This document shows positions 33,915-43,070 of a stretch of DNA of 64,000 nucleotides, in pieces. The stretch is from Rhodanobacter sp. DHG33 (GTDB taxonomy: Bacteria; Pseudomonadota; Gammaproteobacteria; Xanthomonadales; Rhodanobacteraceae). Both the position numbers and the translations under genes were made by a program. The stretch is from positions 2,530 through 66,529 of the forward strand of contig NZ_JACYXM010000004.1 of assembly GCF_014843005.1 (NCBI RefSeq). The letters are read 5' to 3'. How positions within the stretch are numbered: the first letter of the stretch is position 1; each line of letters starts with the position of its first letter. The notes below the pieces were generated by a model. It was not told the origin of the DNA, searched no databases, and worked only from the letters and a program-made list of their open reading frames with translations.

Positions 33915-35912
33915 TCAGCGCGCGGACGTGCCCTGCCCCATGCGCGCGATCCAGCGGTACATCACCACCACCAGGGCCACGAACACGATGCCACCGATCC
34001 ACTGCGCCGCCCCGCCGAAGCTCTCGCCCACCAGCGCCAGCGGCGCCGCCTTGCCGGAGAAGCCGACGATGAACGCGATGACCACACCCATCACGCTCTC
34101 GCCCACGATGAGGCCCGAAGCGAGCAGGACGCCTAGCTGCTTGGTGGCCTCCGGCTTCTTCGAACGACGATCCGCGCGGCGATCGAAGAGCCAGCCCACC
34201 ACCGAGCCCACCACCACCATCAAGGTGCTGACGGTCGGCAGGTAGATGCCTAACCCTACCGCCAACGGCGGCACGCGCATGTGTTTGGTCGTGCGCGCGA
34301 GGATTTCGTCGATCACGATGATGCCGACGCCGATCCAGATGCCCGTGATGATCAGGCTCCAGTCGATGTTGTTGGTGATCACGCCCTGCGCCAGCGCGGA
34401 AATCAGGCCCGCCTGCGGTGCCGGCAGCGCATGCGCACCGACGCCGGCCACACCCACGAAGCCATAGGCCTTGTTGAGCAGGTTCAGCACCGGCGGAATC
34501 ACCGCGGCGCCGGCGATCACGCCAATGACCAGCGCCACCTGCTGGCGCCACGGCGTGGCATCGACCAGCTGGCCGGTCTTGAGATCCTGCAGGTTGTTGT
34601 TGGCGATGGCCGCCACCGTGAACACCACCGAGGTGATGAACAGCGCGAACGCCACCAGCGCCTTACCTTCTTCCGGACTGACATGCGGTTTCACGAACGC
34701 TACCAGCAGCAGCGCGGCGGCGATCACCACGAGAATGCCCACGCCCGACAGCGGGCTGTTGGACGAACCGATCATGCCAGCCATGTAGCCGCACACGGTG
34801 GACACGAAGAAGCCCATCAGCACCACGAAGGCCACGCCGCCGATGGCGAGCACGGCGACCTGGTCGCCCAGACCGCTGATCGAGCCGAAGTAGCCGAGCA
34901 GCCAGGCGATCGGCACGAAACACGCCAGCGTGATCAGGCCCACGATGCCGATCGGGATGTCGCGCTCGGTGCGCGGCAGCGAATCGGCCTTGCCGGACTT
35001 GCGCACGCGCGAAGCCGCCATCGCCGACGTCAGGCCGCTGATCACCGGCTTCACCAGCTTGGCCAGCGTCCAGATGGCCGACACGCCGATGGCGCCGGCA
35101 CCGACGAAACGCACCTTGTGGCTCCAGGTGCCGTTGGCGAGATCCGCCACGGACTGGCCCATGTCGCCCAGCACCGAGTAATGCGGCACGCCCCAGCCCC
35201 AGCCGATGACGGCGCCGATGAGCATCGCGATACCCACCGACAGGCCCACCAGATGGCCAATGGCGAACAGCGCGAAGGAAAGATTGAAATCGAAGCCGCT
35301 GACCGCACCCTTGTCGTTCACGCGGAAATTGCGCACGAAATCCGACGCGAACACCTGCGTGGCGACCACCACGGCGAACACCGCCGAGACGATGGAGCCC
35401 CACAGCACGGCGAGCAGGCCGGCGCGGCTCTCTTCCTCGCTGCCGGCATCCGCATCGTCGCCGGTACCCACCTTGAGCACTTCGGCGCAGGCGAGGCCTT
35501 CCGGATACGGCAGATCGGTATCGGTCACCAGCGCGCGACGCAGCGGGATGGAATACATCACGCCCAGGATGCCGCCCAGCGCGCAGATGGCGAACGAAGT
35601 CCAGAACGGGAAGTTGGCCCACCAGCCGATCATGATCATGCCCGGCAGCACGAAGATGATCGAGGACAGCGTGCCGGCGGCCGATGCCACCGTCTGCACG
35701 ATGTTGTTCTCCTGGATCGTGGAGTTCTTCATCGCCCGCAGGATCGCCATCGAGATCACCGCCGCCGGGATCGAGGTGGCGAAGGTCAGGCCGGCCTTGA
35801 GCCCGAAGAACACGTTGGCCGCGGTGAACACCACCGTGATGACGATGCCGATGACCAAGCCACGCAGGGTCAGCTCGGAGCGCGGCGACGCGCTGGATGC
35901 GGATGGGTTCAC
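33915..35912 (-). CDS. OPT-family oligopeptide transporter
   Basis: This 665-residue inner-membrane protein has about 14-16 hydrophobic segments. The OPT-family N-terminus is ELTLRGLVIGIVITVVFTAA followed by NVFFGLKAGLTFATSIPAAV. NSTIQENNIVQTVASAAGTL, YPEGLACAEVLKVG and LASGLIVGESVMGVV follow. It would import small peptides with protons; some OPT members move metal chelates. The start is the GTG at 35910-35912, with GGGGAG 7 bp upstream. The open frame upstream of that point is a shadow of the divergent GST gene. A 9-bp inverted repeat (36033-36056) lies between the two. Confidence 0.92.
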   Translation of the reverse strand: MNPSASSASPRSELTLRGLVIGIVITVVFTAANVFFGLKAGLTFATSIPAAVISMAILRAMKNSTIQENNIVQTVASAAGTLSSIIFVLPGMIMIGWWANFPFWTSFAICALGGILGVMYSIPLRRALVTDTDLPYPEGLACAEVLKVGTGDDADAGSEEESRAGLLAVLWGSIVSAVFAVVVATQVFASDFVRNFRVNDKGAVSGFDFNLSFALFAIGHLVGLSVGIAMLIGAVIGWGWGVPHYSVLGDMGQSVADLANGTWSHKVRFVGAGAIGVSAIWTLAKLVKPVISGLTSAMAASRVRKSGKADSLPRTERDIPIGIVGLITLACFVPIAWLLGYFGSISGLGDQVAVLAIGGVAFVVLMGFFVSTVCGYMAGMIGSSNSPLSGVGILVVIAAALLLVAFVKPHVSPEEGKALVAFALFITSVVFTVAAIANNNLQDLKTGQLVDATPWRQQVALVIGVIAGAAVIPPVLNLLNKAYGFVGVAGVGAHALPAPQAGLISALAQGVITNNIDWSLIITGIWIGVGIIVIDEILARTTKHMRVPPLAVGLGIYLPTVSTLMVVVGSVVGWLFDRRADRRSKKPEATKQLGVLLASGLIVGESVMGVVIAFIVGFSGKAAPLALVGESFGGAAQWIGGIVFVALVVVMYRWIARMGQGTSAR

Positions 35913-36032
35913 GCTGGTACTCCCCGGATGGACGCTGGCGCGCAAGATAGCGTGGATTGGCCCTCCCTGCCCATCTTGGAAGCCTGTTTGCGACCCCTGC
36001 GGGCCGGTCGCGACGGCGCCGGCACGGCCCGA

Positions 36033-36056
36033 CTGCTGACAACAGGCTGTCAGCAG
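36033..36056. promoter_or_regulatory. Inverted repeat in the OPT-GST divergent promoter region
   Basis: CTGCTGACA-ACAGGC-TGTCAGCAG has perfect 9-bp arms with a 6-base centre. It lies 43 bp before the GST start and 120 bp before the OPT start. It could be an operator for both genes or the stem of a leader hairpin. Confidence 0.45.
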
Positions 36057-36098
36057 CCCCCCGCCAGACTGCGCTCCATCCACACGAGGAGCCCTGCG

Positions 36099-36836
36099 AT
36101 GACCACGCCCCAGATCACCCTGTACGGTTGCGCCCCCGCCTTCGGCCTGCCCGACCCCAGCCCCTTCGTCACCAAGACCGAGGTGCAGCTGCAGATGGCC
36201 GGCCTGCCCTACCGCAAGGTGTTCGCTATTCCGCCCGAAGCGCCCAAGGGCAAGCTGCCCTATATCGACGACGCGGGCGACGCCGTGTGCGACTCCAGCT
36301 TCATCCGCGCCCACCTGGAGCACAAATACGCCCTGGACCTGGATGCCGGCCTCGATGCGCGCCAGCGCGCCGAGGCGTGGGCCGTCGAGCGCCTGCTGGA
36401 AGACCACCTGTACTGGGCGATGGTGTGGTTCCGCTGGATCGACGCGGACAATTTCGCCAAGGGCCCGGCGCATTTCGTCGACCGCGCGCCGGAGGCGATG
36501 CGCCAGCGGCTGCGCGAGGACATGCAGGCGGCCAAGCAGAACGAACTGCACGCGCACGGGCTGGGCCGGCACTCGCGCGAACAGATCGCCGAACTGGGCA
36601 CGCGCTCCATCGACGCCCTGGCCGCACTGCTGGGCGAGCAGGATTACCTGTTCGGCGACCGGCCGCATGGCGTGGACGCCATCGGCTTCAGCGTGCTCGC
36701 CGCCATCCTCACGCCGTTCTTCGACACGCCGCTGCGCGCGGCCGCCGAACGCCATCCGAACCTGGTCGCCTACGTAGCGCGCATGATGCGCTTCTACTAT
36801 CCGGCGCACGCATGGCAGCAGCCGCTGGCGGCCTGA
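36099..36836 (+). CDS. Glutathione S-transferase family protein
   Basis: This 245-residue cytosolic protein has a thioredoxin-like N-terminal domain (ITLYGCAPAFGLPDPSPFVT, KLPYIDDAGDAVCDSSFIRA) and a helical C-terminal domain (LTPFFDTPLRAAAERHPNLV). The pattern resembles the Fax/metaxin-like branch of the GST superfamily rather than classical detoxifying GSTs. The ATG at 36099 has GAGGAG 8 bp upstream. It diverges from the OPT transporter. Substrate and role are unknown; conjugation or thiol chemistry is the family default. Confidence 0.85.
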   Translation: MTTPQITLYGCAPAFGLPDPSPFVTKTEVQLQMAGLPYRKVFAIPPEAPKGKLPYIDDAGDAVCDSSFIRAHLEHKYALDLDAGLDARQRAEAWAVERLLEDHLYWAMVWFRWIDADNFAKGPAHFVDRAPEAMRQRLREDMQAAKQNELHAHGLGRHSREQIAELGTRSIDALAALLGEQDYLFGDRPHGVDAIGFSVLAAILTPFFDTPLRAAAERHPNLVAYVARMMRFYYPAHAWQQPLAA

Positions 36837-36886
36837 AGCACGGGCGATCTGCGATGATGGGTCTTCATCATCGCGGACACCCACCC

Positions 36887-37336
36887 ATGCGCCATCGCTT
36901 CGCCCTGCTTGCCACCGCCGTTCTGGTCCTCGCCGCCTGCAACCGCATTCCGCCGCCGCCTGCGCCGGCCGGCCATGGCCAGGTGGACAAGCTCGCCACG
37001 ATCGATACCAAGGTAGGCACCGGTCCCGAGGCAAAGGCGGGCATGACGGTGCAGGTGCTCTACACCGGCTGGCTGTACGACGACCGCGCCAAGGACAAGC
37101 ACGGCACCAAGTTCGACAGCACCGACGACCACGGCGGCCAGTCGTTCTCCTTCCCGCTGGGGCAGGGGCAGGTCATCAAGGGATGGGATCAGGGTGTGGC
37201 CGGCATGCATGTGGGGGGCGAGCGCACTCTGCTGATTCCTGCGGAGCTTGGCTATGGTGCTCGCGGTGCCGGTGATGTGATTCCGCCTAATGCTTCGCTG
37301 GTGTTTGATGTGAAGCTGGTGGGCGTGGGGCAGTGA
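36887..37336 (+). CDS. FKBP-type peptidyl-prolyl isomerase, lipoprotein
   Basis: This 149-residue protein has a lipoprotein signal (LLATAVLVLAAC, modified Cys at about residue 17) followed by a single FKBP domain. That domain has MTVQVLYTGWLYDDRAKDKH, FDSTDDHGGQSFSFPLGQGQ, VIKGWDQGVAGMHVGGERTL, IPAELGYGARGAGDVIPPNA and SLVFDVKLVG. It catalyses prolyl isomerisation and should be anchored in the periplasm. The ATG at 36887 is preferred because the lipobox then lies at a normal distance; an ATG 33 bp upstream is possible. It follows the GST gene by 50 bp. A terminator-like palindrome follows the stop. Confidence 0.92.
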   Translation: MRHRFALLATAVLVLAACNRIPPPPAPAGHGQVDKLATIDTKVGTGPEAKAGMTVQVLYTGWLYDDRAKDKHGTKFDSTDDHGGQSFSFPLGQGQVIKGWDQGVAGMHVGGERTLLIPAELGYGARGAGDVIPPNASLVFDVKLVGVGQ

Positions 37337-37340
37337 CACG

Positions 37341-37361
37341 AGGCGCGCCCATGGCGCGCCT
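37341..37361 (+). terminator. Terminator-like palindrome after the FKBP gene
   Basis: AGGCGCGCC-CAT-GGCGCGCCT has perfect 9-bp arms 4 bp after the stop, followed by TCGCTTT. It is a stable hairpin with a weak T run. Confidence 0.6.
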
Positions 37362-37447
37362 TCGCTTTAGTGAAAGCCTCTTTGTTCCATCTGCGAAGAG
37401 TGGTCGGAGAGCGGAAGTTTTGCTTTCGGTCTTTCGCAAGCGACAGA

Positions 37448-37632
37448 GCGGTTTCGGTCGCCTGCCGGCGCCCGAGTTACTTCTCTTTGCTGGCCCAAAG
37501 AGAAGTAACCCAGAGAAATGGCCTTATGTAATCCGCCGGAACTACAAGCGGGTGGTGTCGAGGAGATTGGAACTACGCTCGGCGACACGTCCTGCACAGC
37601 GGCCACACCGCGCCGTATCTGGGAACTGAGGG
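37448..37632 (+). repeat. Dispersed intergenic repeat, copy B
   Basis: This is the second copy of the element at 23987-24170, starting GCGGTTTCGGTCGCCTGCC and ending near GGGAACTGAGGG. It contains the perfect hairpin arms TTACTTCTCTTT and AAAGAGAAGTAA. Both copies share the same orientation and both follow the last gene of a plus-strand unit. Confidence 0.8.
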
Positions 37633-37670
37633 CGGGATCCTGGGGCACTTTAGCTGTGCCTTATTTTTTG

Positions 37671-37762
37671 CTCGTCATTCCGGCGCAGGCCGGAATCCAG
37701 TGGCCGTGATGCTCGAACAGGCCTGGTTGCTACTGGATCCCGGCCTGCGCCGGGATGACGAG
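37671..37762. repeat. Pair of REP-like palindromes in inverted orientation
   Basis: The arm at 37671-37701 (CTCGTCATTCCGGCGCAGGC...) and the arm at 37732-37762 (...GCCTGCGCCGGGATGACGAG) are 31-base inverted repeats with two mismatches and a 30-base centre. Each arm is itself palindromic around CCGGC-GCAG-GCCGG. A single arm of the same type is at 17808. Confidence 0.8.
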
Positions 37763-38036
37763 CAGAGACGTTGGTACCCTGCCCCGCTTTAGCTTGTCTC
37801 TGCTTTAGCTTGACTCAGCTTTGGTTTGATTCTGCTCTGGCCGTGGCTTCTGCGCGCTGGGAGCGCGCTGCTCTTCCGGGGCCCCTATGCGGCGGTGAGG
37901 CGGGGACGATCAGGCCGCGCAGCGGGCATCGCCATGGAGGGCGATGCCTTTTCGACCGGACAGGAGTCCGGCCGAAAAGCCCGGCCCCGCCTCACGCACT
38001 CGCAGGGCAGGATGCCCGGAGAGCGCCGCATCGGGG
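37763..38036. other. Gene-free stretch between repeats
   Basis: This stretch starts with short T/G-rich reiterations (CTTTAGCTTG repeated with variations around 37788-37830) and continues into GC-rich sequence with small open frames and no motif. It looks like decayed repeat DNA, not a gene. Confidence 0.5.
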
Positions 38037-38128
38037 TGCTCTTTCTCTTTGGCTACTTTCTCTTTGAGCACGCAAAGAGAAAGTAGCTCGGCCGCCGGCA
38101 GGCGGACGAAACCGCCCTGTCCCTTGCG
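38037..38128 (-). repeat. Dispersed intergenic repeat, diverged copy C (inverted)
   Basis: On the minus strand it reads GGGCGGTTTCGTCCGCCTGC, then CGGCGGCCGAGCTACTTTCT and, after the loop, AAAGAGAAAGTAGC. It thus has the same start block and the same kind of hairpin as copies A and B. It stops just before the tpx gene end. Confidence 0.65.
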
Positions 38129-38135
38129 AAAAAAC

Positions 38136-38636
38136 TCAACCCAAGGCCTTCAGAGCCGCGTCGTAGTTCGGCTCATGGGTGATCTCATCCACGAGTTCGG
38201 CATGGATCACCTTGTCGTGCTCATCCAATACCACCACCGCGCGTGCAGCCACGCCGGCCAGCGGGCCCTCGGCGATCGCCACGCCGTAGTCGGCCAGGAA
38301 TTCGCGGCCGCGCATCAGCGACAGCATCTGCACGTTCTTGATGCCCTCGGCACCGCAGAAGCGGCCCTGCGCGAACGGCAGATCGGCCGAGATGCACAGC
38401 ACCACCGCATTGTTCAGCCCCGCAGCCAGCTCGTTGAAGCGGCGCACCGAAGTGGCACACACGCCGGTGTCCACGCTGGGGAAGATGTTCAGCACCTTGC
38501 GCTTGCCGGCATGATTGGCCAGCGTGACGTCGGACAGGTCGCCGCCGACCAGGCGGAACGCCGACGCCTGATGGCCGGGTGCGGGAAAGCCGCCGTCGAC
38601 ACGCACCGGCTGACCCTTGAAATTCACTGTGGACAT
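38136..38636 (-). CDS. tpx: Thiol peroxidase (Tpx-type peroxiredoxin)
   Basis: This 166-residue enzyme reduces hydrogen peroxide and lipid hydroperoxides using thioredoxin. The peroxidatic Cys60 is in [19 protein letters not shown] and the resolving Cys94 in [12 protein letters not shown], the two-cysteine spacing of Tpx. The N-terminus ([20 protein letters not shown]) and C-terminus ([20 protein letters not shown]) are typical. The ATG at 38634-38636 has AGGTG upstream; the longer frame to 38813 has no support. The ferredoxin reductase gene lies 53 bp upstream on the same strand, which suggests a shared redox-stress transcript. Confidence 0.95.
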   Translation of the reverse strand: MSTVNFKGQPVRVDGGFPAPGHQASAFRLVGGDLSDVTLANHAGKRKVLNIFPSVDTGVCATSVRRFNELAAGLNNAVVLCISADLPFAQGRFCGAEGIKNVQMLSLMRGREFLADYGVAIAEGPLAGVAARAVVVLDEHDKVIHAELVDEITHEPNYDAALKALG

Positions 38637-38689
38637 GACACACCTCGCGCTGTGGGAAAGTGGGCCTGCAAGTAGAACACGGCCGCCCG

Positions 38690-39466
38690 CTATTTCTCCA
38701 CGAAAGCCCGTTCGATCACGTAGTCGCCCGGCTCGCGGGTGCGCGGCGAAGCATGGAAGCCGCGGCCGTCGAGCAAGGCGCAGAGATCGTCCAGCATCGC
38801 CGGGCTGCCGCACAGCATCACGCGGTCCGTCTCCGGATTGAGCGGCGGCAGGCCGGTGACCTCGCTCATCGCGCCGTCGGCAATGGCGTCGGTGATGCGG
38901 CCGCGGTTGCGGAACGGTTCGCGCGTCACCGTGGGGTAGTAGATCAGCTTCTCGCGCACCAGCTCGCCCAGGTATTCGTGCTGCGGCAGCTCGTGTTCGA
39001 GGTACTGCGCGTAGGCGAGGTCGTTGATGTGGCGCACGCCATGGGCCAGCACGATCCTGTCGTAGCGCTCGTAGGTGTCCGGGTCGCGGATGATGCTCAT
39101 GAACGGCGCCAGCCCCGTGCCGGTGCCGAGCAGATAGAGGTGCCTGCCGGGCTTGAGGTCGGTGAGCACCAGGGTGCCGGTGGGCTTGCGCGTGACGATG
39201 AGCGGATCGCCCGGCTTGAGGTGCTGCAGCCGCGAGGTGAGCGGGCCGTTGGGCACCTTGATCGAGAAGAACTCCAGGTGTTCCTCCCAGCTCGCGCTGG
39301 CGATGGAATAGGCGCGCATCAGCGGGCGCCCCTCGGTTTCCAGCCCGATCATCACGAACTGCCCGCTATCGAAGCGGAAGGCCGGGTCGCGTGTGGTGCG
39401 GAAGGAAAACAGCGTGTCGTTCCAGTGCTGCACGTCGATCACGTGCTCGGTCGCGAAAGCCACCAT
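38690..39466 (-). CDS. fpr: Ferredoxin-NADP+ reductase
   Basis: This 258-residue flavoenzyme moves electrons between NADPH and ferredoxin or flavodoxin. FAD-binding [12 protein letters not shown] is followed by the NADP-binding [16 protein letters not shown] and [12 protein letters not shown]. The C-terminus is [12 protein letters not shown], with the extended tail of the bacterial subclass represented by Azotobacter FPR. The role is in oxidative stress response and iron-sulfur maintenance. The ATG is at 39464-39466. It probably shares a transcript with tpx downstream. Confidence 0.93.
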   Translation of the reverse strand: MVAFATEHVIDVQHWNDTLFSFRTTRDPAFRFDSGQFVMIGLETEGRPLMRAYSIASASWEEHLEFFSIKVPNGPLTSRLQHLKPGDPLIVTRKPTGTLVLTDLKPGRHLYLLGTGTGLAPFMSIIRDPDTYERYDRIVLAHGVRHINDLAYAQYLEHELPQHEYLGELVREKLIYYPTVTREPFRNRGRITDAIADGAMSEVTGLPPLNPETDRVMLCGSPAMLDDLCALLDGRGFHASPRTREPGDYVIERAFVEK

Positions 39467-39672
39467 GGGTATCGTCGTCTCGGGTTTGCGTGTCGGGGAA
39501 AGCGCGCCGCATCATCGCGGCAGCGGGACTCGCGTGGGACGGCGGGGGCCGGTGGACCTGGCGAGTGGCCACGCGCAGGGGCGAGGCCGTGCTGCCATTT
39601 TACGCGATCCGTGCCATCGCTGCCCGAAAGTTTCTGCGGCAGAATGCATGCAGTCCAACCGGGGAAACGACC

Positions 39673-40320
39673 ATGGAGCAGAACTACGCGCACCCCGTGC
39701 GCGAACACCACGTCCACCAGCGCCATTTCGACCGGCTGGTGATGCTGTCCGACGGCGTGTTCGCCATCGCGATGACCCTGTCGGCGGTGGAACTGCGCCC
39801 GGAGGCGAAGCCGGGCCAGACCCTGGTGCAGATCTGGGGCCTGCCGCTGCTGGCCTATTTCCTCACCTTCTTCATCATCGGCATCGCGTGGCTGCAACAC
39901 CGCCGCGCGCTGGCGCAACTGCGCCGCACCGACAACACCCTGACCCTGATCACCCTGGTGCTGCTGAGCATGATCGCGCTGATGCCGGTGGTGATCCGCA
40001 CCATGATCACCAACGACGGCGGCGTGGACTCGACCAGCGGCTTCGTGATCTATGCGTTCTCGCTGCTGCTGATCAACCTCTGCCTAACGGTGGGCTGGGG
40101 CTATGCGGCCTTCATCGGCCAGTTGGTGCCGGACATGCCGAGGTCGAAAGCCTGGAGCTGGCTGATGCACGACCTGTTCCCTGCCCTGGTATGGGCGGCC
40201 ATCGCCTGCTGGTTCCTGCATCTGGTGTGGATGGTGGCGTTGATGGTGGCGCTGGCACTGGCCGCCCGCATCGCCTCGGCGCGCCTGGAACGCAAGGACG
40301 AGACGCCTGCATCGGATTGA
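39673..40320 (+). CDS. TMEM175-like (DUF1211) membrane protein
   Basis: This 215-residue inner-membrane protein has about six helices. The family motif is near the N-terminus (DRLVMLSDGVFAIAMTLSAV, fitting R/HxxxFSDGVFAI with Leu for Phe). Bacterial TMEM175 proteins can form potassium-selective channels with the FSD motif at the pore, so a channel role is possible but unproven here. The start is the ATG at 39673, with GGGGAAA upstream. The gene is isolated between fpr (divergent) and the M23 peptidase gene. Confidence 0.8.
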   Translation: MEQNYAHPVREHHVHQRHFDRLVMLSDGVFAIAMTLSAVELRPEAKPGQTLVQIWGLPLLAYFLTFFIIGIAWLQHRRALAQLRRTDNTLTLITLVLLSMIALMPVVIRTMITNDGGVDSTSGFVIYAFSLLLINLCLTVGWGYAAFIGQLVPDMPRSKAWSWLMHDLFPALVWAAIACWFLHLVWMVALMVALALAARIASARLERKDETPASD

Positions 40321-40410
40321 TCTCCAAGGCACCGCTCCGACCGGTACACGATCCCAGGGCGACATCCACGGTTCGAGCCCAATGCCCACCCCATTGAAGG
40401 AAATCGACGA

Positions 40411-41577
40411 ATGATCCGTGGCTTTGTCGTTGCAGCCCTGTTGGCCTTGTCCTGCTGCGTTCCGGGCATCCATGCGGAAGAGGCGCTTGCCCCGGTGGAG
40501 GCGCGGGTGCCGTTCGCCCCCGGCGCGTTCACCGGCACGGATGGTCTGGTCCATCTGGCTTACGAGTTGCACATCACCAACTTCTACGGCGACACCGGTC
40601 CGTTGAAACCCGAGGGCTTGCAGGTCTTTGGCGACGATTCGAAAACACCGCTGCTGGTCCTGGACAAGGACGCGCTGTCCCGGATGGTTCGGCCCATCCC
40701 TTCGGACCATGCGCCGGTATCGATTCCGCCGGGGAAACGCGCGGTCATCTTCGTGTGGATCACGCTGCCTTCGGTAGCCGCCGTACCGCATACCCTTCGC
40801 CATCGCATCGAATTCGAAACCGACAAGCAGACCGTGGTAACGCTCGACGGGGCAAGGACGCGGATCGACGGCCAGACACCGGTCAAACTGGGACCGCCAT
40901 TGCGCGGGGGACGCTGGCTTGCGCACGAAGGTCCCGGCGCCGCCCAATCGCATCACTGGGGTAGCCTGGTGGCCGTCAACGGCGACCTCACGATTCCCCA
41001 GCGCTACGCTCTCGATCTCGTGGGTATCGATGCATCGGGGCATGCGATGCGCCCAGGCGTGAAGGACATCCAGAAATCGGTCCATCCGGACTGGGTCGGT
41101 TACGGCGCGGAGGTGCTCGCCGTCGCCGATGGCATCGTGCGCGATGCCCGCGATGGCGAGGAAGAGCACCCGCCGCTCAGCCCTCAGCCCGAGCCCGCAT
41201 CCCTCACGGCACATGGTTTGTTCGGCAACTACGTCGTGCTGGAAATCGCGCCGGGGGTCTTCGCCAGCTACGCTCACCTGCAGAAGGGCAGCGTCAAGGT
41301 GAAACCGGGCGAATCCGTGCATCGCGGCCAGGTGCTGGCGCAGCTTGGCCAGTCCGGAAACTCGGCGGCGCCGCACCTGCACTTCCAGGTATCCGACAAG
41401 GCGACCTTCGAAGGTTCGGAAGGCATGCCCTACGTATTCGAACGCTTCGATTATCTCGGGCCCGAGTCCGAAGCCCAGTTGTTCGGACAGGGGACGCCAT
41501 GGAAAGCGGTAACGGTTGCGCAACGCCGCCTGCAGATGCCGCTGAACGACGTGGTGATCCAATTTCCGGACCGATAA
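40411..41577 (+). CDS. Secreted M23-family metallopeptidase-like protein
   Basis: This 388-residue protein has a signal peptide (GFVVAALLALSCCVPGIHA) and an N-terminal beta-rich domain of about 200 residues that I do not recognise. The C-terminal part is an M23/LytM-like domain, with YALDLVGID, the long insert, VVLEIAPGVFASYAHLQKGS, KPGESVHRGQVLAQLGQSGN and SAAPHLHFQVSD. The HLH zinc motif is present and an upstream His-Asp region (HHWGS to YALDL) is plausible, so catalysis is possible. It would act on peptidoglycan cross-links or proteins in the periplasm or outside. The ATG is at 40411 with GAAGGAAA upstream. No operon partner is evident. Confidence 0.87.
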   Translation: MIRGFVVAALLALSCCVPGIHAEEALAPVEARVPFAPGAFTGTDGLVHLAYELHITNFYGDTGPLKPEGLQVFGDDSKTPLLVLDKDALSRMVRPIPSDHAPVSIPPGKRAVIFVWITLPSVAAVPHTLRHRIEFETDKQTVVTLDGARTRIDGQTPVKLGPPLRGGRWLAHEGPGAAQSHHWGSLVAVNGDLTIPQRYALDLVGIDASGHAMRPGVKDIQKSVHPDWVGYGAEVLAVADGIVRDARDGEEEHPPLSPQPEPASLTAHGLFGNYVVLEIAPGVFASYAHLQKGSVKVKPGESVHRGQVLAQLGQSGNSAAPHLHFQVSDKATFEGSEGMPYVFERFDYLGPESEAQLFGQGTPWKAVTVAQRRLQMPLNDVVIQFPDR

Positions 41578-41674
41578 TCCAGACTAAACCGCGGCGGCGA
41601 CCGCCAGGGCGGATGATTCATCGAGCCGGCCTGCATGGCTTCGCCGCCCCAGGCATGCAGGTAAAATATCCGGC

Positions 41675-42655
41675 ATGCGTGTGATCAATCGAAACGACTT
41701 CCAGCTATCCGTGGCGCCGATGATGGACTGGACGGATAGGCACTGCCGCTTCTTCCACCGCCTACTCTCCCCCCACGCGCGGCTGTACACCGAAATGGTC
41801 ACCAGCGCGGCATTGGTGCGCGGCAAACAGCTGCGCCTGCTCGAACACAGCCATGAGGAGCACCCGGTGGCGCTGCAGTTGGGTGGCAGCGAACCGGCCG
41901 AGCTGGCCGAGGCGGCGCGGCTGGGCGCCGCCGCCGGCTACGACGAGATCAATCTCAACGTGGGCTGCCCGTCCGACCGCGTGCAGTCCGGCCGCTTCGG
42001 CGCCTGCCTGATGTACGAGCCCGCGCTGGTGGCCGATTGCGTGAAGGCGATGCGCGACGCAGTGAGCGTGCCGGTGACGGTGAAATGCCGTATCGGGGTG
42101 GACGACCAAGACGACTACGCCGACCTGCAGCATTTCACCGAGACCATGCTGGAAGCCGGCGTCGAAGTGCTGGTGGTGCATGCCCGCAAGGCCTGGCTCA
42201 AGGGCCTGTCGCCCAAGGAGAACCGCGAGATCCCGCCGCTGGACTACCCTCGCGTGCACCGGCTCAAGCGCGAGTTCCCCCAACTGGTGATCGCCATCAA
42301 CGGCGGCATCACCACGGTGGAGCAGGTGCAGGCCCAACTCGCCGAACTGGACGGCGTGATGCTGGGCCGCGCCGCCTACCACGACCCGTACATCCTGGCC
42401 CGGCTCGAACACGCCCTCTACGGCACACCCCTGCCCGACCGCGAGGACGTGCTGCTGCGCCTGCGCCCCTACATCGAGGCCGAGCTGAAACGCGGCACCG
42501 CGCTCAAGCACATCACCCGCCATCTGCTGGGGTTGTACCAGGGCGAGCCGGGCGCGCGCGGCTTCCGCCGCGTGCTCAGCGAGGGTGCGCACCTGCCAGG
42601 CGCAGGCTGGGGATTGATCGCACAGGCCATCGAGCCCCTGCGGCGGGCCGCGTGA
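41675..42655 (+). CDS. dusA: tRNA-dihydrouridine(20/20a) synthase DusA
   Basis: This 326-residue flavoenzyme reduces uridine 20/20a in the tRNA D loop. Diagnostic features are SVAPMMDWTDRHCRFFHRLL at the N-terminus, LNVGCPSDRVQSGRFGACLM with the active-site Cys, VHARKAWLKGLSPKENR (the DusA signature) and AINGGITTVEQVQ plus DGVMLGRAAYHDP for FMN binding. Length is as usual for DusA. The start is the ATG at 41675. It is followed by the PepSY-phoP-phoQ group 76 bp later on the same strand, possibly sharing readthrough. Confidence 0.95.
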   Translation: MRVINRNDFQLSVAPMMDWTDRHCRFFHRLLSPHARLYTEMVTSAALVRGKQLRLLEHSHEEHPVALQLGGSEPAELAEAARLGAAAGYDEINLNVGCPSDRVQSGRFGACLMYEPALVADCVKAMRDAVSVPVTVKCRIGVDDQDDYADLQHFTETMLEAGVEVLVVHARKAWLKGLSPKENREIPPLDYPRVHRLKREFPQLVIAINGGITTVEQVQAQLAELDGVMLGRAAYHDPYILARLEHALYGTPLPDREDVLLRLRPYIEAELKRGTALKHITRHLLGLYQGEPGARGFRRVLSEGAHLPGAGWGLIAQAIEPLRRAA

Positions 42656-42731
42656 CAGTGATCGCCCGTCCGGTCAGTATTCAGGCCAGCCCGCCCAAAC
42701 TGAACGGGCCGAGACAGATCCCGACCGAAAC

Positions 42732-43070
42732 ATGACGACGAAAACCCGCCGCACTCTCCTGCTGCTCGCGCCGCTGGCGCTGGCGCTGGGCATGAGCCCG
42801 GCGATAGTGCGTGCGCAGCAGGGCAAGCCGTCCGAGCTCAGCCTCGGCGAGGCCGTGAGCCGCGCCCAGCATGAGAGCCGCGGCCAGGTACTGTCGGCCG
42901 AATCGCGACACTATGATCGCCGCACCGAGTACCACATCAAGGTGCTCACGCCGGAAGGCCACGTGCGGATGATGACCATCCCCGCCAACGGCGGCGAAGG
43001 CTTCCGGCAACCCGTCCAACCAAACCGCAACCCGCCCGGCCGACGCGCCGGGGGCAAGGAGAAACACTGA
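42732..43070 (+). CDS. Small secreted PepSY-like protein
   Basis: This 112-residue protein has a signal peptide (RTLLLLAPLALALGMSPAIV, cleavage near RAQQ) and a short domain resembling a PepSY domain (LSLGEAVSRAQHESRGQVLS, YHIKVLTPEGHVRMMTIPAN). The tail is Arg/Pro-rich. Its stop overlaps the phoP start (TGATG at 43068), so it is the first gene of a phoP-phoQ operon. A periplasmic partner or modulator of the PhoQ sensor is a reasonable inference; PepSY-type proteins next to two-component systems are common in xanthomonads. Confidence 0.82.
   Translation: MTTKTRRTLLLLAPLALALGMSPAIVRAQQGKPSELSLGEAVSRAQHESRGQVLSAESRHYDRRTEYHIKVLTPEGHVRMMTIPANGGEGFRQPVQPNRNPPGRRAGGKEKH

Noticed and set aside
37333-38086. 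Several 60-100-codon frames in the gap between the FKBP and tpx genes
   Set aside because: They are contained in REP-like and dispersed repeats or low-quality sequence, with no conserved motif.
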